From the NCBI GenBank assembly GCA_035765895.1, contig DASTWL010000016.1:1-64000 (forward strand): a DNA stretch of 64,000 nucleotides, written 5' to 3'. Position 1 is the stretch's first letter. Every line of letters starts with the position of its first letter. The notes below the pieces were generated by a model. It saw nothing but the letters and a program-made list of their open reading frames with translations. It had not been told where the DNA came from and ran no database searches. A program made the position numbers and the translations under genes. The stretch is from Verrucomicrobiia bacterium. GTDB lineage: Bacteria > Verrucomicrobiota > Verrucomicrobiia > Limisphaerales > DSYF01. Shown here in pieces: positions 51,012-61,862 of the stretch.

Positions 51012-51644
51012 TCACAGTTGCGACAGGAGGGGGCCGCGGCATTCTGGCCTTACAAATCCAAGCAGGACAGAGGCGAACGCACGGCGGACATTCAGGCGGA
51101 GTTCATTGTCGCTAATTTCGCCAGCCACCCAAAACGACAAACAGCCGCGGAAGGCTAAGGCAAGCAGTTCATCAAGGCGCGAAGCCACTAAAGGCAGGGC
51201 ATCTGGAGCAATGCGCTGGCTGCCGCCCTTTAGCGCCATCACCCAAAGTGACCGCGATTGCGACATGACCGCACTTGGCGTCGAGCTCGGGGCGCCGAGC
51301 GCCCCGATGACTGCCCGGTGAACATCGGGCTGCTCAAGCATTTGCTCGACTGCAACGTCCGCCATGGCGAAAGTTCGGTCTATCAGGTCGCCTCTTATCG
51401 CCCTCGCCTGAAACGCCACCGACATGCGCTCAATCAGCCGGGTGGAAATTGCGCGCATTATTTCCGTTTTACTTCCGAAGTGATTGAACGGAGTCACGAA
51501 TCCAACATGTGCCTCTGCCGCGAGGGCGCGCATCGAGAAGTCGGCCGTGCCGGCTGATCGCAGAAGTCGCTCTGCCGCATCGAGGACTGCGTCGCGAGCA
51601 GCTCGCTTGTTTCGGGATCGTAGGGATTCTGTTGACTGGGACAT
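51012..51644 (-). CDS. TetR-family transcriptional regulator
   Basis: A 210-residue repressor. The N-terminal helix-turn-helix is RDAVLDAAERLLRSAGTADF then SMRALAAEAHVGFVTPFNHFGSK, the standard TetR domain with the NHF.SK recognition helix. The C-terminal part is a helical ligand-binding and dimer domain with low conservation. It is transcribed away from the SDR gene across a 67-bp gap that holds a perfect 12-bp inverted repeat, its likely operator, so it probably represses both itself and the SDR gene, and the DJ-1 gene downstream. Confidence 0.88.
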   Translation of the reverse strand: MSQSTESLRSRNKRAARDAVLDAAERLLRSAGTADFSMRALAAEAHVGFVTPFNHFGSKTEIMRAISTRLIERMSVAFQARAIRGDLIDRTFAMADVAVEQMLEQPDVHRAVIGALGAPSSTPSAVMSQSRSLWVMALKGGSQRIAPDALPLVASRLDELLALAFRGCLSFWVAGEISDNELRLNVRRAFASVLLGFVRPECRGPLLSQL

Positions 51645-51662
51645 TGGTTTCCTTGTTTCAAT

Positions 51663-51694
51663 TTGACATCATGATATACAGTGTATATCATGAT
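51663..51694 (+). promoter_or_regulatory. SDR promoter with overlapping TetR operator
   Basis: A -35 box TTGACA (51663-51668) and a -10 box TATCAT (51686-51691) are separated by the ideal 17 bp. An inverted repeat, ATCATGATATAC and GTATATCATGAT (51668-51694, 3-base centre), covers the spacer and -10. Binding there would block RNA polymerase. The leader to the ATG at 51712 is short, about 14 nt. A weaker reverse promoter for tetR may overlap the same site. Confidence 0.8.
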
Positions 51695-51711
51695 ATTCGT
51701 TCGGGCACAAT

Positions 51712-52614
51712 ATGAATAATAGTAAAATCAAAACATTCTTAATCACCGGTGTGAGTTCCGGTCTCGGTCAGGCGTTCGCCAAGGCGGCGCTCCAGGCTGG
51801 CCACACCGTGATCGGCACTGTTCGGCATGCCGACGCCGGGGCCGCATTCGCGGCCCTATCAACACGAGCGCACCCTCTTATTCTTGACGTGACCGATTTC
51901 GACGCCATCCCAACTGCGATCATACGAGCCGAACGCGAGGCGGGCCCGATAGATGTCCTCGTGAACAATGCCGGCTATGGTCACGAGGGTGTGCTCGAAG
52001 AGTCAACTCTGAACGAGCTGCGGCAGCAGTTCGACGCCAACGTATTCGGAGCTGTCGCGATGATAAAAGCCATACTACCCGGAATGCGGCAGCGAAGGTC
52101 AGGCCGAATCATCAACGTGACTTCAATGGGGGGCTTCATTACGTTCCCTGGGATTGCATACTACTGCGGGAGCAAGTTCGCGCTTGAGGGAATTTCCGAG
52201 GCACTGGGCAAGGAAGTAAAGCACCTGGGCATTCACGTCACGACCCTCGCTCCCGGCCAATTCCGCACCGATTGGGCAGGTCGCTCAATGCAGCGTTCGC
52301 CGCGAAGTATCGCTGACTACGACCAAGTGATGGACCCCGTTAGGGCAGCCCGCCAAGCCAAGAGCGGCAAGCAGCCGGGCGACCCGGCGAAAGCCGCAGA
52401 AGTGCTCCTTGCGTTGGTTGACTCTGCCGAGCCGCCTGTGCGACTGTTTCTCGGTGAAGACGCCCTCAAGCTTGTTTCCGAAAAAATTGATTCAATACGG
52501 GCCGAAATGGCGGTGTGGCACCAACTTTCTCGGTCCACGAACTTCTCAGAAATGCCGGACGGCAAAATGATACCGCAGACATCCCTTGCCACCCCTCAGC
52601 AAATTGAGCATTAA
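51712..52614 (+). CDS. SDR-family oxidoreductase of the island
   Basis: A 300-residue classical short-chain dehydrogenase. The NAD(P) loop is TGVSSGLG (residues 12-19), NNAG is at 85-88, Ser is in VTSMGGF, and YCGSK gives Tyr151 and Lys155. The long C-terminal region (PGQFRTDWAGRSMQRSPRSI then AKAAEVLLALVDSAEPPVRL) resembles the group of oxidoreductases often controlled by a divergent TetR gene. Likely NADP-dependent and cytoplasmic; substrate unknown. It is controlled by the operator upstream. Its base composition is near that of other island genes and slightly poorer in GC than the flanking chromosome. Confidence 0.88.
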   Translation: MNNSKIKTFLITGVSSGLGQAFAKAALQAGHTVIGTVRHADAGAAFAALSTRAHPLILDVTDFDAIPTAIIRAEREAGPIDVLVNNAGYGHEGVLEESTLNELRQQFDANVFGAVAMIKAILPGMRQRRSGRIINVTSMGGFITFPGIAYYCGSKFALEGISEALGKEVKHLGIHVTTLAPGQFRTDWAGRSMQRSPRSIADYDQVMDPVRAARQAKSGKQPGDPAKAAEVLLALVDSAEPPVRLFLGEDALKLVSEKIDSIRAEMAVWHQLSRSTNFSEMPDGKMIPQTSLATPQQIEH

Positions 52615-52849
52615 AATTAATTTTTAACTGCACCAATAGGAATTATAACGATAGAAAAAAATTGTTATGTCGATCTTTTGGGATGATTCTTTGGCATCAA
52701 TTTTTGCCTTGGACGTTGTGAATTGTCTATTCGACCTGTTTGTGTCGGGATTCGTGGTTAATCATTTGGGGGGCAGCCGTTTCGACCAGCCGGTTGGATT
52801 TATGTTTGGCGACGATGCGTGCCAGCATCCTTCGCGGCCTGACCAATCC

Positions 52850-52993
52850 TCACCGTAGCCGGTTTTTCTTCCCCCGCCATCCAGCAAAGTCCGACGTGAA
52901 GCGCTGCCCAACAGTCTGATTTTCCCAAGCGCGGAAAGTCACGCATCCCAGGGACAGTTTGTTTAATTCGGGCAGGCTGTCGTTTTCGCTCAT
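52850..52993 (-). CDS. Possible 47-residue ORF, unknown
   Basis: A 47-codon frame beginning MSENDSLPELNKLSLG and ending KKNRLR. It has a strong ribosome site (GGAGGAAGG) seven bases before the ATG at 52993. The composition is balanced (Trp, Phe, Arg present) and not like a shadow frame. I recognise no family, and it may be the N-terminal stub of a lost gene. Confidence 0.35.
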   Translation of the reverse strand: MSENDSLPELNKLSLGCVTFRAWENQTVGQRFTSDFAGWRGKKNRLR

Positions 52994-53083
52994 TCCGTCC
53001 TTCCTCCGCCTCACGTTTCTTCAATCCAGTTGTTACGCGCACCGTTCACGCCATCGTGGCTCAGGGGATCCTCCGCCGATTGA

Positions 53084-53257
53084 ACGAGGACTTTAAACAA
53101 ACAGAACCAGATTAGGCTGCGCGATAGGCTTGCCGAGATCGAAGGGGTCTTTATTGAAGATGCGGTCCAAGAATCAGACGGCAACCAAACAAAGGCGGCC
53201 AAGCTGCTTGGTATTAGCCAGCAGGCGTTGAGCAAAAAGCTTCTTAGAGACTCATAG
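53084..53257 (+). pseudogene. Fis/HTH_8-type DNA-binding fragment
   Basis: The frame codes LRDRLAEIEGVFIEDAVQES followed by DGNQTKAAKLLGISQQALSK and KLLRDS before the stop. This is the Fis-type helix-turn-helix that ends NtrC-like sigma-54 activators (A...GN.TKAA.LLGI....L). A stop lies at 53081 and no start or receiver/ATPase domain precedes it, so it is a 3' remnant inside the island, just before the right repeat. Confidence 0.65.
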
Positions 53258-53412
53258 TTCGCAGCCCTCAAGCTCGCCCGTGTTCTTTTGCAGCAATTTG
53301 CTAAAGAAAGTCCTTACCTTGGTGCCGCCCGGTTAGTCTTGGTGTTCATCTCAACGGTAACGAAATGTACCTCAGTGCATTTCAGTGCATCGGTTCACCC
53401 ATGCGCGGGCGC

Positions 53413-53439
53413 TTCGAATCCCTTCGCTCGCTCCATTTT
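53413..53439. other. attR: right direct repeat of tRNA-Gly 3' end
   Basis: 27 bases identical to 48976-49002, with different sequence on both sides. No cloverleaf forms here, so it is a repeat copy left by integration, not a tRNA gene. Confidence 0.8.
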
Positions 53440-53951
53440 CTCCCGCAAATCCGTTTCTTTCTGGAAATCTTCACCAAGCGTTCGTCGTTTTGGGTCGCGC
53501 TTTTCCAGCATATGACCGTCGCTGAAGCCTGAAGGCGCCCGCGCTGTTCATTGGCCGGCCCGGCCGCCACTCGCGCGATGTCCCCGGTGGAACGGATTCA
53601 GGGAGCCGGCAGCAATTTCTTTTTCCGTTTTCGGGAGGTAAATGCGCACTGAGGGAATGAAGTCCAAGCCCGTCTCTAAGCATCTCGCCGTCGCCTGCCT
53701 CATTGGGGTGCGGTAGCGGGCTGGGGGGTGACGACTTCAACCCAGACAACAAATGAACAGCCCGTCCCAACAAATCCCCTCCCAAGGTGATTCCTCCGCC
53801 CGCGTCCGCCGGCCTTACCTGTGGACGCTGACCGCTCATCACACCAGCGGTTTTGGTGCGGCCGGTCATTGGGCCGCCGGGGTGGCACCCGCCAGCGGGA
53901 ACGACTGTGCAAGTTCAGCCTGAAACCCCTCAACCAAGCCCCTCATCTCGT
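53440..53951. other. Intergenic region before the giant strand-repeat protein
   Basis: About 510 bp with no supported gene. Several short frames are open but lack ribosome sites. No consensus promoter is evident. The in-frame ATG at 53853 is not the true start. Confidence 0.5.
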
Positions 53952-56900
53952 ATGAACAAGAAATACTGCCTGATTGCCGCAGTGACACTGGTCGCGGCGT
54001 TGAACAGCCGCGCGACCGACAGCAGTTGGAATGCGGACGCTGCCGGGAACTGGAGCGATGCGACCAAGTGGACGGCTGGCGTCCCTAACGCCGCCGGGGA
54101 TACGGCCAATCTCACCTTCGACCTCACGGCTGCCCGCACGGTGACGAATGATGCGACTTCGCGCAGCGTGGGCACGTTGAACATTGGCGATCCGACTCCC
54201 GGTTACTTCGTCTACACGGTGGCGGCGAGTGGGGGGGCGAGTTTGATATTCAACAACAACGGCAACGGTGCGTTGCTGGCCAAACCGACGGCTGCCAATA
54301 CCGTTTTGGACGTGATTTCCGCGCCGATCACGCTGGCGGACGATCTGACCATTGATACCGCCGTGACAGGCACGGACAACAGCGGCAATTCCTTGCGAAT
54401 CGCCGGAACGATCAGCGAAAGCGGGTCGCGCACGCTCACCAAGAATGGGGTCGGGGGTGTTTATATTAACAACAGTGGAAACACCTACAGCGGTGGCACG
54501 ATCCTGAATGCGGGCGAGATTCAGTTCTCCACCAGCTTCGCGTTTGGTTCAGGGCCGTTGATCATCAACGGCGGGTCGCTGGCCGCGCGCATCGCCAGCC
54601 GGACGCTCACCAATGCGTTGACGGTCGGCGGCGATTTTACGTTCAACAGCGCCAACGCCGGCGGCAACGCCCTCACCTTGACGGGAGACGTTAACCTCGG
54701 TTCAGCAACCCGGACGATCACGGTCGCCAGCACGGCGAATCCCAGCGCCTTCATGTCGGGGGTTATTTCCGGCAATCCCGGCGTCGGTCTCATCAAAGCT
54801 GGTCCCTCCACCTTCAATATTTCCGGCTCGAACACCTTCAGCGGCGACACCCGCATCGCGGCCGGCAGCCTGCAACTGAGCCTGACCCCGGGAGGGCCGT
54901 CGGGCACCAGTCTGGCGTTGCAGAACAGCACCGTGGACTTGAATGTGGCCGATGCGGGCGCTTTGAGTTTTCGCGGCAGCGTCGGAACCGTGGCGGCGGT
55001 CCTGGGAGGCCTGAAAGGCTCGCGCAATCAGAGCTTGCTCAACACTTCGAGTGTGGGCGTGGCCCTGACCGTCGGCAACAATGGCCAAAGCACAACTTAC
55101 TCCGGCGTATTGAGCGGTGCTGGCGGCAGCCTGACCAAGATCGGCGCCGGGACATTGATTCTTTCGGGCGCCAACACCTACGACGGCGCCACCACCATCA
55201 GTGGTGGTTCGTTGCAGTTGGGCGACGGCGGGGCCACGGGTTCGCTTTATGGCCTGGGCTACATTCAGGATGACGGCAACCTGACGATCAACCGGAATAA
55301 TGAGACGGTGCAGGGCGTGGACTTCGGCGGCGGTTATATCACGGGCATTGGCTCGTTCACCCAGGCCGGCACCGGCACGACCACTTTTACACAGGGGAAC
55401 AGCTACAGCGGCACCACAACCGTCAGCGCCGGCAAATTGGTCGTGGATTCACAGCAGGCCAGCGCGGGCGCCGCGAGTGTTGCCGACGGCGCCAGCCTTG
55501 GCGTTAACGTGACCAGTTGGGCACAATGGCAGCCGGCCACAATGACCTTGGGGACGAGCGCCGGCTGCACCTTGGAATTCAACAACGTGGCCAACGCGGG
55601 CACGACCACGGCCCCGCTCAACCCCGGTTCGGTGACCCGGAATGGAACCGTGACGGTCCACGTCAAAAGCATCAGCGGGGCCATTGCCGTTGGGGGCACC
55701 GGTTACCCGCTCCTGGGCAACATGGCCGGCTCGACGGCCGGTTACACGTTGGGCATCCAGCCGCCGGGGGTGAGCGGTCATCTCGCGGTTTCGGGAACCA
55801 CCCTGACCTTCGTGGTGGACACCGTTTCGGATATTTGGAATGCCGCCGCCCCTGGAGGAAACTGGGATGTCCTCAGCACTGCCAATTGGGCGGGCAACGC
55901 CGCCAATAATTCGCCAGTGAACACCTACAAAGATGGCGATAGTGTTCTGTTCAATGACACCGTTGCTGGTCCACAGGCCGTCACGGTGACGGCGGCGGTG
56001 TCGCCGGGCCAGGTGAACGTGGACAACACGGCCACGGAATACGCCATTGCCTCCAGCGGCGCGAACGTCATCGGCGGAACCACCGGCCTGGCCAAATCGG
56101 GCAGTGGCACCCTCACGCTTTCCGGCCCGAACACTTACAGCGGCGGCACCACCTTGAGTGCCGGCCAGTTGAACATCAACGACGGCGGCACGAGCAGTGC
56201 CAATTCGGCGATTGGCACCGGCCCGTTGACCATCAACGGCGGTTCCTTGGGGAACACGGGGCCGGGCGATGTCACCTTGCTCCCCAATAATCCGCAAAAC
56301 TGGAACGGCGACTTCGGTTACGCTGGCGCAGGTTACAACCTGAATCTCGGCACGGGGGCCGTAACGCCCAATGCCAGCCGGCAGATTAACGTCAGCGCCA
56401 ACACGCTCAGCGTGGGTGGCGCAATTGGCGGCGGAACGATTTCGCTGACCAAGACGGGGGACGGTGCCCTGACGCTTTCCGGCGCGAACACCTTCGGCGG
56501 CGGGATGACCCTCTCGGCCGGCCAGTTGAACCTGGGTAATGGCTCCGCGGTCGGCACGGGCACGTTTACGATCACCGGTGGCACGCTTGACAACACGAGC
56601 GGCGGCGATTTGACGCTGCTCCCGAACAATGCGCAGGTCTGGGGTGGCAACTTTTCCTACGCCGGCACGGCGAACAGCCTCAACCTCGGCACCGGACCTG
56701 TGACCCTGACGGGCACCCGCACGGTGAACGTGGATGCCAACACGCTGACCATCGGCGGATCCATCAGCGGCGCGTTTGGCCTGACCAAAACGGGTGCGGG
56801 CACGCTGGTGCTTTTGAATGCCAATACCTACGGGAACAACGGCGCTTCCGACACCGCTGTCAACGGGGGCACCGTGGTCATCGGCCGCGACCAGGCATTT

Positions 56901-59900
56901 GGCAGCAGCCGGTTGAACCTGGCCGATGGCGTCACGCTTCAATCGTCCGACAGCACCGCGCGGGTCATTACCAACAATCTCAACTTTGGCAGTGGTGCCG
57001 GCGGAAACAACATCTTCGCAGGAACGGGAAATTTGAAATTCACAGGTTCCGCTGCCAACAGCTCGTCGAAGATTCTGACGGTGAACAATCCGGTGACGGA
57101 GTTCAGCGGCGTGTTGGGCGGAGCCATGGCCCGCACCGTGGCCGGCACGGGCAAGCTCATCCTGAGCGGTGCGAACACCTACAGTCAGGGCACTACCATC
57201 AGCCCGGGTGCGACATTGCAACTGGGCAACGGCGGCGGCACGGGTTCACTCTCCACCAGCGGGGCCATCGTCAACGACGGCACCCTGATCTTCAACCGCA
57301 CCAATGCGCTCGTGCAAGGCACTCATTTCAACGGCGGTCCCATCACCGGGGCTGGTTCCGTGGTGCAGGATGGCGCCGGCACCACCACACTGACGGCGGC
57401 GAACACCTACACCGGTGGCACCACTGTTAACAACGGCGAGTTGTTCATCACCCCGGCCTATCAGGCGGGAGGAGACGTTGCCGTCGCCAATAACGCCAGT
57501 TTTGGTGTCTCGGCCAGTTCGGTGAGCAACAGCGCCACGATTGGCAGCCTTACCTTGGGCGCCGGTGGCGCGACGACGCTGGACTTCTCCTACACCTTCG
57601 TCGGGAATCCGACCAACGCCGCCCTTCAGGCGGGCGTGGTCACCATCAACGGCACCAGCGTCATCCGCATCGGCGGCAGTTTTGCGGTGGGCACCTTCCC
57701 GGTCCTCAAATACGGCAGCCTTTCGGGCGCGTTCGCCAGCACGGTTGAAGGTCCGCGTGGCGTAACGGCAACGCTTTCCAACGACGTGGTGAACAAGGTG
57801 CTCTATGTGATGGTTTCCTCCGTGGGTGAGGGCATCGTCTGGACGGGAACCAACAGCATTTCTCCGAACCTCTGGGATCTGAACACAACCACCAATTGGC
57901 TGATTGGCGGCTTGCCGACCGTGTATCTGGAGACGGTGCCGCCGGGCGACGCGGTTACTTTCAATGATTCGGGCAGCGGCTCGGTGCTGGTGAGCAACAC
58001 CGTCAGCCCGGCCAGCGTCACCATCAACAACACGGCGGTCAACTACACCTTCCAGGGCAACGGACAGATCAATTCCGCGTCCGGGCTGACGAAAGTCGGC
58101 GCCGGCACGGTGACGATGAACGTGCCTGGCACCTACCTGGGCAGCACGGTGCTCTCGAACGGCACCTTCAGCCTTGGGGCCAACCAGTCACTGGCCAATC
58201 TTACCGGCAACAGTGCGGTGACCGCCTCAACGGGCTCGCCGATGCTCACGGTCAATAACAGTTCAAACACCACGTTCGCCGGCAACATCACGGGCATTGG
58301 CACCCTGACCAAGACCGGCAACGGTGTGCTCACGCTGCCGGGCAGCAACAGCGTCTCCGTGAACGTCTTTGTGCGCGCCGGTGCGCTGACGCTCGATTCG
58401 GGCGCGCTCACGGCGGGCAGCTACGTGAGCGTCGCCCAAGGCGGCACTGAAAACGGCACGCTGACGTTGAAAGGCACGGCGAACTTTACGGGCAACAACG
58501 ACCTCAACGTGGGCGACGTGGGTTCGTCCGTGGGCACCTTGTATGTTCAAGATTCGGCCAGCCTCATGGTCAACTCGCTCTTCATCGGTTCGGCCAACGC
58601 GGCGAGTTCCACCGCCACCGGCACGGTCTATCAAACCGGCGGCACCGTGACCCAACTGGCCACCGGTGCGGGCACGTTCTGCATCGGCGGCCGGGTCGAA
58701 GCCACCTCCGTCGGCGGCGTGGGCGTTTACAACCTCTCCGGCGGCACCTTGACCGCCGGTGGCGGCATCCGCGTGGGCTCGGCCGGACCGGGCACGTTCA
58801 ATCAGTCCGGCGGCCTCGTCAACGCCAACGGGGACGTGAACATCATGCGCTTCGCCGGGGCCAGCGGCACTTACAACTTGGAAGGTGGGGTCTTGCGCGC
58901 GGCTCGCGTCACTTCGTCCATCGCGGCCAACGCCACGTTTAACTTCAATGGTGGCGTGCTGGTCCCGAGTGGCGACAATTTCGGATTTTTGACCAACCTG
59001 ACTCTGGTCAATGTCCGCAACGGTGGCGCGATCGTGGACACCACCAACTTCAACGTCACCATTGCCTCAAGTTTGCAGCACAGCACGATCGAAGGCGACA
59101 ATCCCACCGACGGCGGCTTGATCAAGCGCGGCAACGGCTCGTTGACCCTGGCCGACAATATGTATTCATCCTACACGGGTCCGACGGTGGTCAGCGCCGG
59201 CACTTTGAATGTTGGCCCCAATTCGGCTTACACGCTGAACACCCTGACGGTCAGTAATGCCGTGCTCGGCTTGATGGTGAATGGCGGCTCGGGATCGGTC
59301 AGCGCGGCGACCCTGAACCTGGCCGGCACATCGGCGATGAATCTGAACTACGACCAGCTGTCCGGCACACCCGCCGTGGCGCTCAACATCGCCGGTGGTG
59401 TCAACGTCTCGGGCACCACCACAATCAACGTGCTGGGTTACGGTTTTTCCGCGGGTCAGTTCCCGCTGGTGGATTATACCGGCACGCCATTGGCGAACCT
59501 GAGCAACTTCCAGTTGGGCGCACTGCCTTACGGTGTCACGGCCACGTTGTCGAACAACACGGCCAACACATCCATCGATCTGGTGGTGACGGCGGTGGGC
59601 TCGTTGAACTGGGTTCCGCTCGTGGCCAATGATGGGTTCGGAGCCTCCAGCTTCAACACAGGCAACAGCTGGCAGGACTTCACGCCGCCCTCAAACATCA
59701 ACGGGTATTCCACGCGCTCGTTCTTGCTGCGTTCCCCGGCGGACACCAGTGCTTACACCTTCGGTGGAAGCATTCTGGCGGTTGATCTGGGAGGACAACT
59801 TCTGTTCAAGGGGACCGGCGGGCAGATCATCACCGTTGACAATCTGCTGATGAATGGCGGGTTGGTGCTTTACGGGGTTTCGACGTCCGACAATCTCACG

Positions 59901-60797
59901 GAAACCTTGGCAGGTTCGGTCACACTCCAAACCGGCTTAACCAGCACCATGGCTGCCAACGGCAGCTCGGGGGCGGCGGAAACCTTGAATGTGACCGCCC
60001 TCATCGCCGGCGGTGGCAATCTCCAGATCAACGGCGTCAGCGGCAATGTGGGCACCATTGTGCTGGCCGCGAACAATACCTACACCGGCGCCACGACCGT
60101 GGCGGCGGGGACGCTCGTGGTCAACGGAGCGAACGGCAATTCGCCGGTCACCGTTTACCCCGGTGGCACTCTTAGTGGCGTCGGTTCCATCAATGGTCCG
60201 GTTAACGTGCAAGCCGGAGGCAATCTGATTCCTGGCACGCCTGCTCGTGGGGCGCTGACGGCCGCCATCGGCACGCTGACGGCGGGCAACACCACGATTG
60301 GCGGCACGGCGATCATGAGGGTTGATCGAACGGCGGTGCCGGCCAGCGACAAACTGGCGGCGCCCAGCGTGGTGGTCGGTCCGGGGGCGACGTTGACCGT
60401 GAACAACCTTGGATCAACCGGGTTTGTCGCGGGCGACACCTTCACGCTGTTCAGCACGCCGATCAGCGGCGCATTCGGGACGGTGAATCTGCCGGCATTG
60501 CCGAGTCCCGATTTGTATTGGACGAACAAGCTGGCCGTGGATGGGACCATCGCCGTGGTCAGCAGCACCACGGTCAATCCCAACCCGACGAACCTTTCGG
60601 TTTCGGTGGGGGGCGGCAACATGATCTTGTCCTGGCCGGAGGATCACACGGGCTGGACGCTGCAGGTGCAGACCAACTCCCGCGCGGTCGGCCTGAGCAC
60701 CAACTGGGTGGATGTGCCCGGCTCCGCAACGACGAACTCCGTCACGACACCTGTGGGCACAGCCAACGGTGCGGTATTCTATCGCCTGAAGCTCTGA
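53952..60797 (+). CDS. Giant autotransporter-associated strand-repeat exoprotein
   Basis: A 2281-residue secreted protein with a signal peptide ([17 protein letters not shown]). It contains about a dozen autotransporter-associated beta-strand repeats, each built on [12 protein letters not shown].(L/I) (for example [47 protein letters not shown]). These make long right-handed beta-helices. A segment at about 1885-2200 is homologous to the N-terminal part of the GH115 protein that follows. The C-terminus ([20 protein letters not shown] to VFYRLKL) is the verrucomicrobial FYRL module. No autotransporter barrel is seen, so export and anchoring use another route. The upstream start at 53853 would put 33 non-signal residues first and is rejected. 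Confidence 0.85.
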   Translation: MNKKYCLIAAVTLVAALNSRATDSSWNADAAGNWSDATKWTAGVPNAAGDTANLTFDLTAARTVTNDATSRSVGTLNIGDPTPGYFVYTVAASGGASLIFNNNGNGALLAKPTAANTVLDVISAPITLADDLTIDTAVTGTDNSGNSLRIAGTISESGSRTLTKNGVGGVYINNSGNTYSGGTILNAGEIQFSTSFAFGSGPLIINGGSLAARIASRTLTNALTVGGDFTFNSANAGGNALTLTGDVNLGSATRTITVASTANPSAFMSGVISGNPGVGLIKAGPSTFNISGSNTFSGDTRIAAGSLQLSLTPGGPSGTSLALQNSTVDLNVADAGALSFRGSVGTVAAVLGGLKGSRNQSLLNTSSVGVALTVGNNGQSTTYSGVLSGAGGSLTKIGAGTLILSGANTYDGATTISGGSLQLGDGGATGSLYGLGYIQDDGNLTINRNNETVQGVDFGGGYITGIGSFTQAGTGTTTFTQGNSYSGTTTVSAGKLVVDSQQASAGAASVADGASLGVNVTSWAQWQPATMTLGTSAGCTLEFNNVANAGTTTAPLNPGSVTRNGTVTVHVKSISGAIAVGGTGYPLLGNMAGSTAGYTLGIQPPGVSGHLAVSGTTLTFVVDTVSDIWNAAAPGGNWDVLSTANWAGNAANNSPVNTYKDGDSVLFNDTVAGPQAVTVTAAVSPGQVNVDNTATEYAIASSGANVIGGTTGLAKSGSGTLTLSGPNTYSGGTTLSAGQLNINDGGTSSANSAIGTGPLTINGGSLGNTGPGDVTLLPNNPQNWNGDFGYAGAGYNLNLGTGAVTPNASRQINVSANTLSVGGAIGGGTISLTKTGDGALTLSGANTFGGGMTLSAGQLNLGNGSAVGTGTFTITGGTLDNTSGGDLTLLPNNAQVWGGNFSYAGTANSLNLGTGPVTLTGTRTVNVDANTLTIGGSISGAFGLTKTGAGTLVLLNANTYGNNGASDTAVNGGTVVIGRDQAFGSSRLNLADGVTLQSSDSTARVITNNLNFGSGAGGNNIFAGTGNLKFTGSAANSSSKILTVNNPVTEFSGVLGGAMARTVAGTGKLILSGANTYSQGTTISPGATLQLGNGGGTGSLSTSGAIVNDGTLIFNRTNALVQGTHFNGGPITGAGSVVQDGAGTTTLTAANTYTGGTTVNNGELFITPAYQAGGDVAVANNASFGVSASSVSNSATIGSLTLGAGGATTLDFSYTFVGNPTNAALQAGVVTINGTSVIRIGGSFAVGTFPVLKYGSLSGAFASTVEGPRGVTATLSNDVVNKVLYVMVSSVGEGIVWTGTNSISPNLWDLNTTTNWLIGGLPTVYLETVPPGDAVTFNDSGSGSVLVSNTVSPASVTINNTAVNYTFQGNGQINSASGLTKVGAGTVTMNVPGTYLGSTVLSNGTFSLGANQSLANLTGNSAVTASTGSPMLTVNNSSNTTFAGNITGIGTLTKTGNGVLTLPGSNSVSVNVFVRAGALTLDSGALTAGSYVSVAQGGTENGTLTLKGTANFTGNNDLNVGDVGSSVGTLYVQDSASLMVNSLFIGSANAASSTATGTVYQTGGTVTQLATGAGTFCIGGRVEATSVGGVGVYNLSGGTLTAGGGIRVGSAGPGTFNQSGGLVNANGDVNIMRFAGASGTYNLEGGVLRAARVTSSIAANATFNFNGGVLVPSGDNFGFLTNLTLVNVRNGGAIVDTTNFNVTIASSLQHSTIEGDNPTDGGLIKRGNGSLTLADNMYSSYTGPTVVSAGTLNVGPNSAYTLNTLTVSNAVLGLMVNGGSGSVSAATLNLAGTSAMNLNYDQLSGTPAVALNIAGGVNVSGTTTINVLGYGFSAGQFPLVDYTGTPLANLSNFQLGALPYGVTATLSNNTANTSIDLVVTAVGSLNWVPLVANDGFGASSFNTGNSWQDFTPPSNINGYSTRSFLLRSPADTSAYTFGGSILAVDLGGQLLFKGTGGQIITVDNLLMNGGLVLYGVSTSDNLTETLAGSVTLQTGLTSTMAANGSSGAAETLNVTALIAGGGNLQINGVSGNVGTIVLAANNTYTGATTVAAGTLVVNGANGNSPVTVYPGGTLSGVGSINGPVNVQAGGNLIPGTPARGALTAAIGTLTAGNTTIGGTAIMRVDRTAVPASDKLAAPSVVVGPGATLTVNNLGSTGFVAGDTFTLFSTPISGAFGTVNLPALPSPDLYWTNKLAVDGTIAVVSSTTVNPNPTNLSVSVGGGNMILSWPEDHTGWTLQVQTNSRAVGLSTNWVDVPGSATTNSVTTPVGTANGAVFYRLKL

Positions 60798-60834
60798 CGG
60801 TTGGTCAGAGCGGGAGAAACTGGAAAGCATTATC

Positions 60835-61608
<774 letters not shown>

Positions 61609-61862
61609 CACGCCGGCATCTCGAAGCCGCGGCAGCCAACCTCATGGAGAGCTGATTGAAATCAGGGTTTCTGCGTTCATCAAGCGGGCCGGTCGGCGGG
61701 GCGCGTGGTGTTGGTTGTGCCTGGCGCGGTCTCAGCGATGCATGTGTCTCCCCATTGCGCGGCGCGGCGAAACAACATCACGCCCACGTGCTTCACCACG
61801 CCTTGACGTTGGAAAGCGCGATGCGTCCCGCAGCCTCTGACCCATCATAAAGGCAGACGTCC

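Larger units (their letters stand above)
52615..53412. other. Low-density right part of the island
   Basis: About 800 bp with AT-rich start (runs of A and T near 52615-52665), no complete recognisable gene, and only the small ORF (52850-52993) and HTH fragment (53084-53257) described separately. It looks like decayed sequence. Confidence 0.5.
48976..53439. mobile_element. Small genomic island at tRNA-Gly, integrase lost
   Basis: About 4.4 kb lie between perfect 27-bp repeats of the tRNA 3' end. Base composition is visibly lower in GC than the flanks, and coding density is low. The content is mixed: a truncated DUF2779 protein, a frameshifted lipoprotein-like remnant, an intact DJ-1/TetR/SDR cassette, a possible 47-residue ORF and an HTH fragment. 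No integrase, transposase or conjugation gene is visible, so the island appears decayed or is mobilised in trans. Confidence 0.7.

Noticed and set aside
53405-53440. Second tRNA-Gly gene
   Set aside because: Only the T loop and acceptor 3' strand are present. The 5' half, D arm and anticodon arm are missing, so it is an attachment-site copy.
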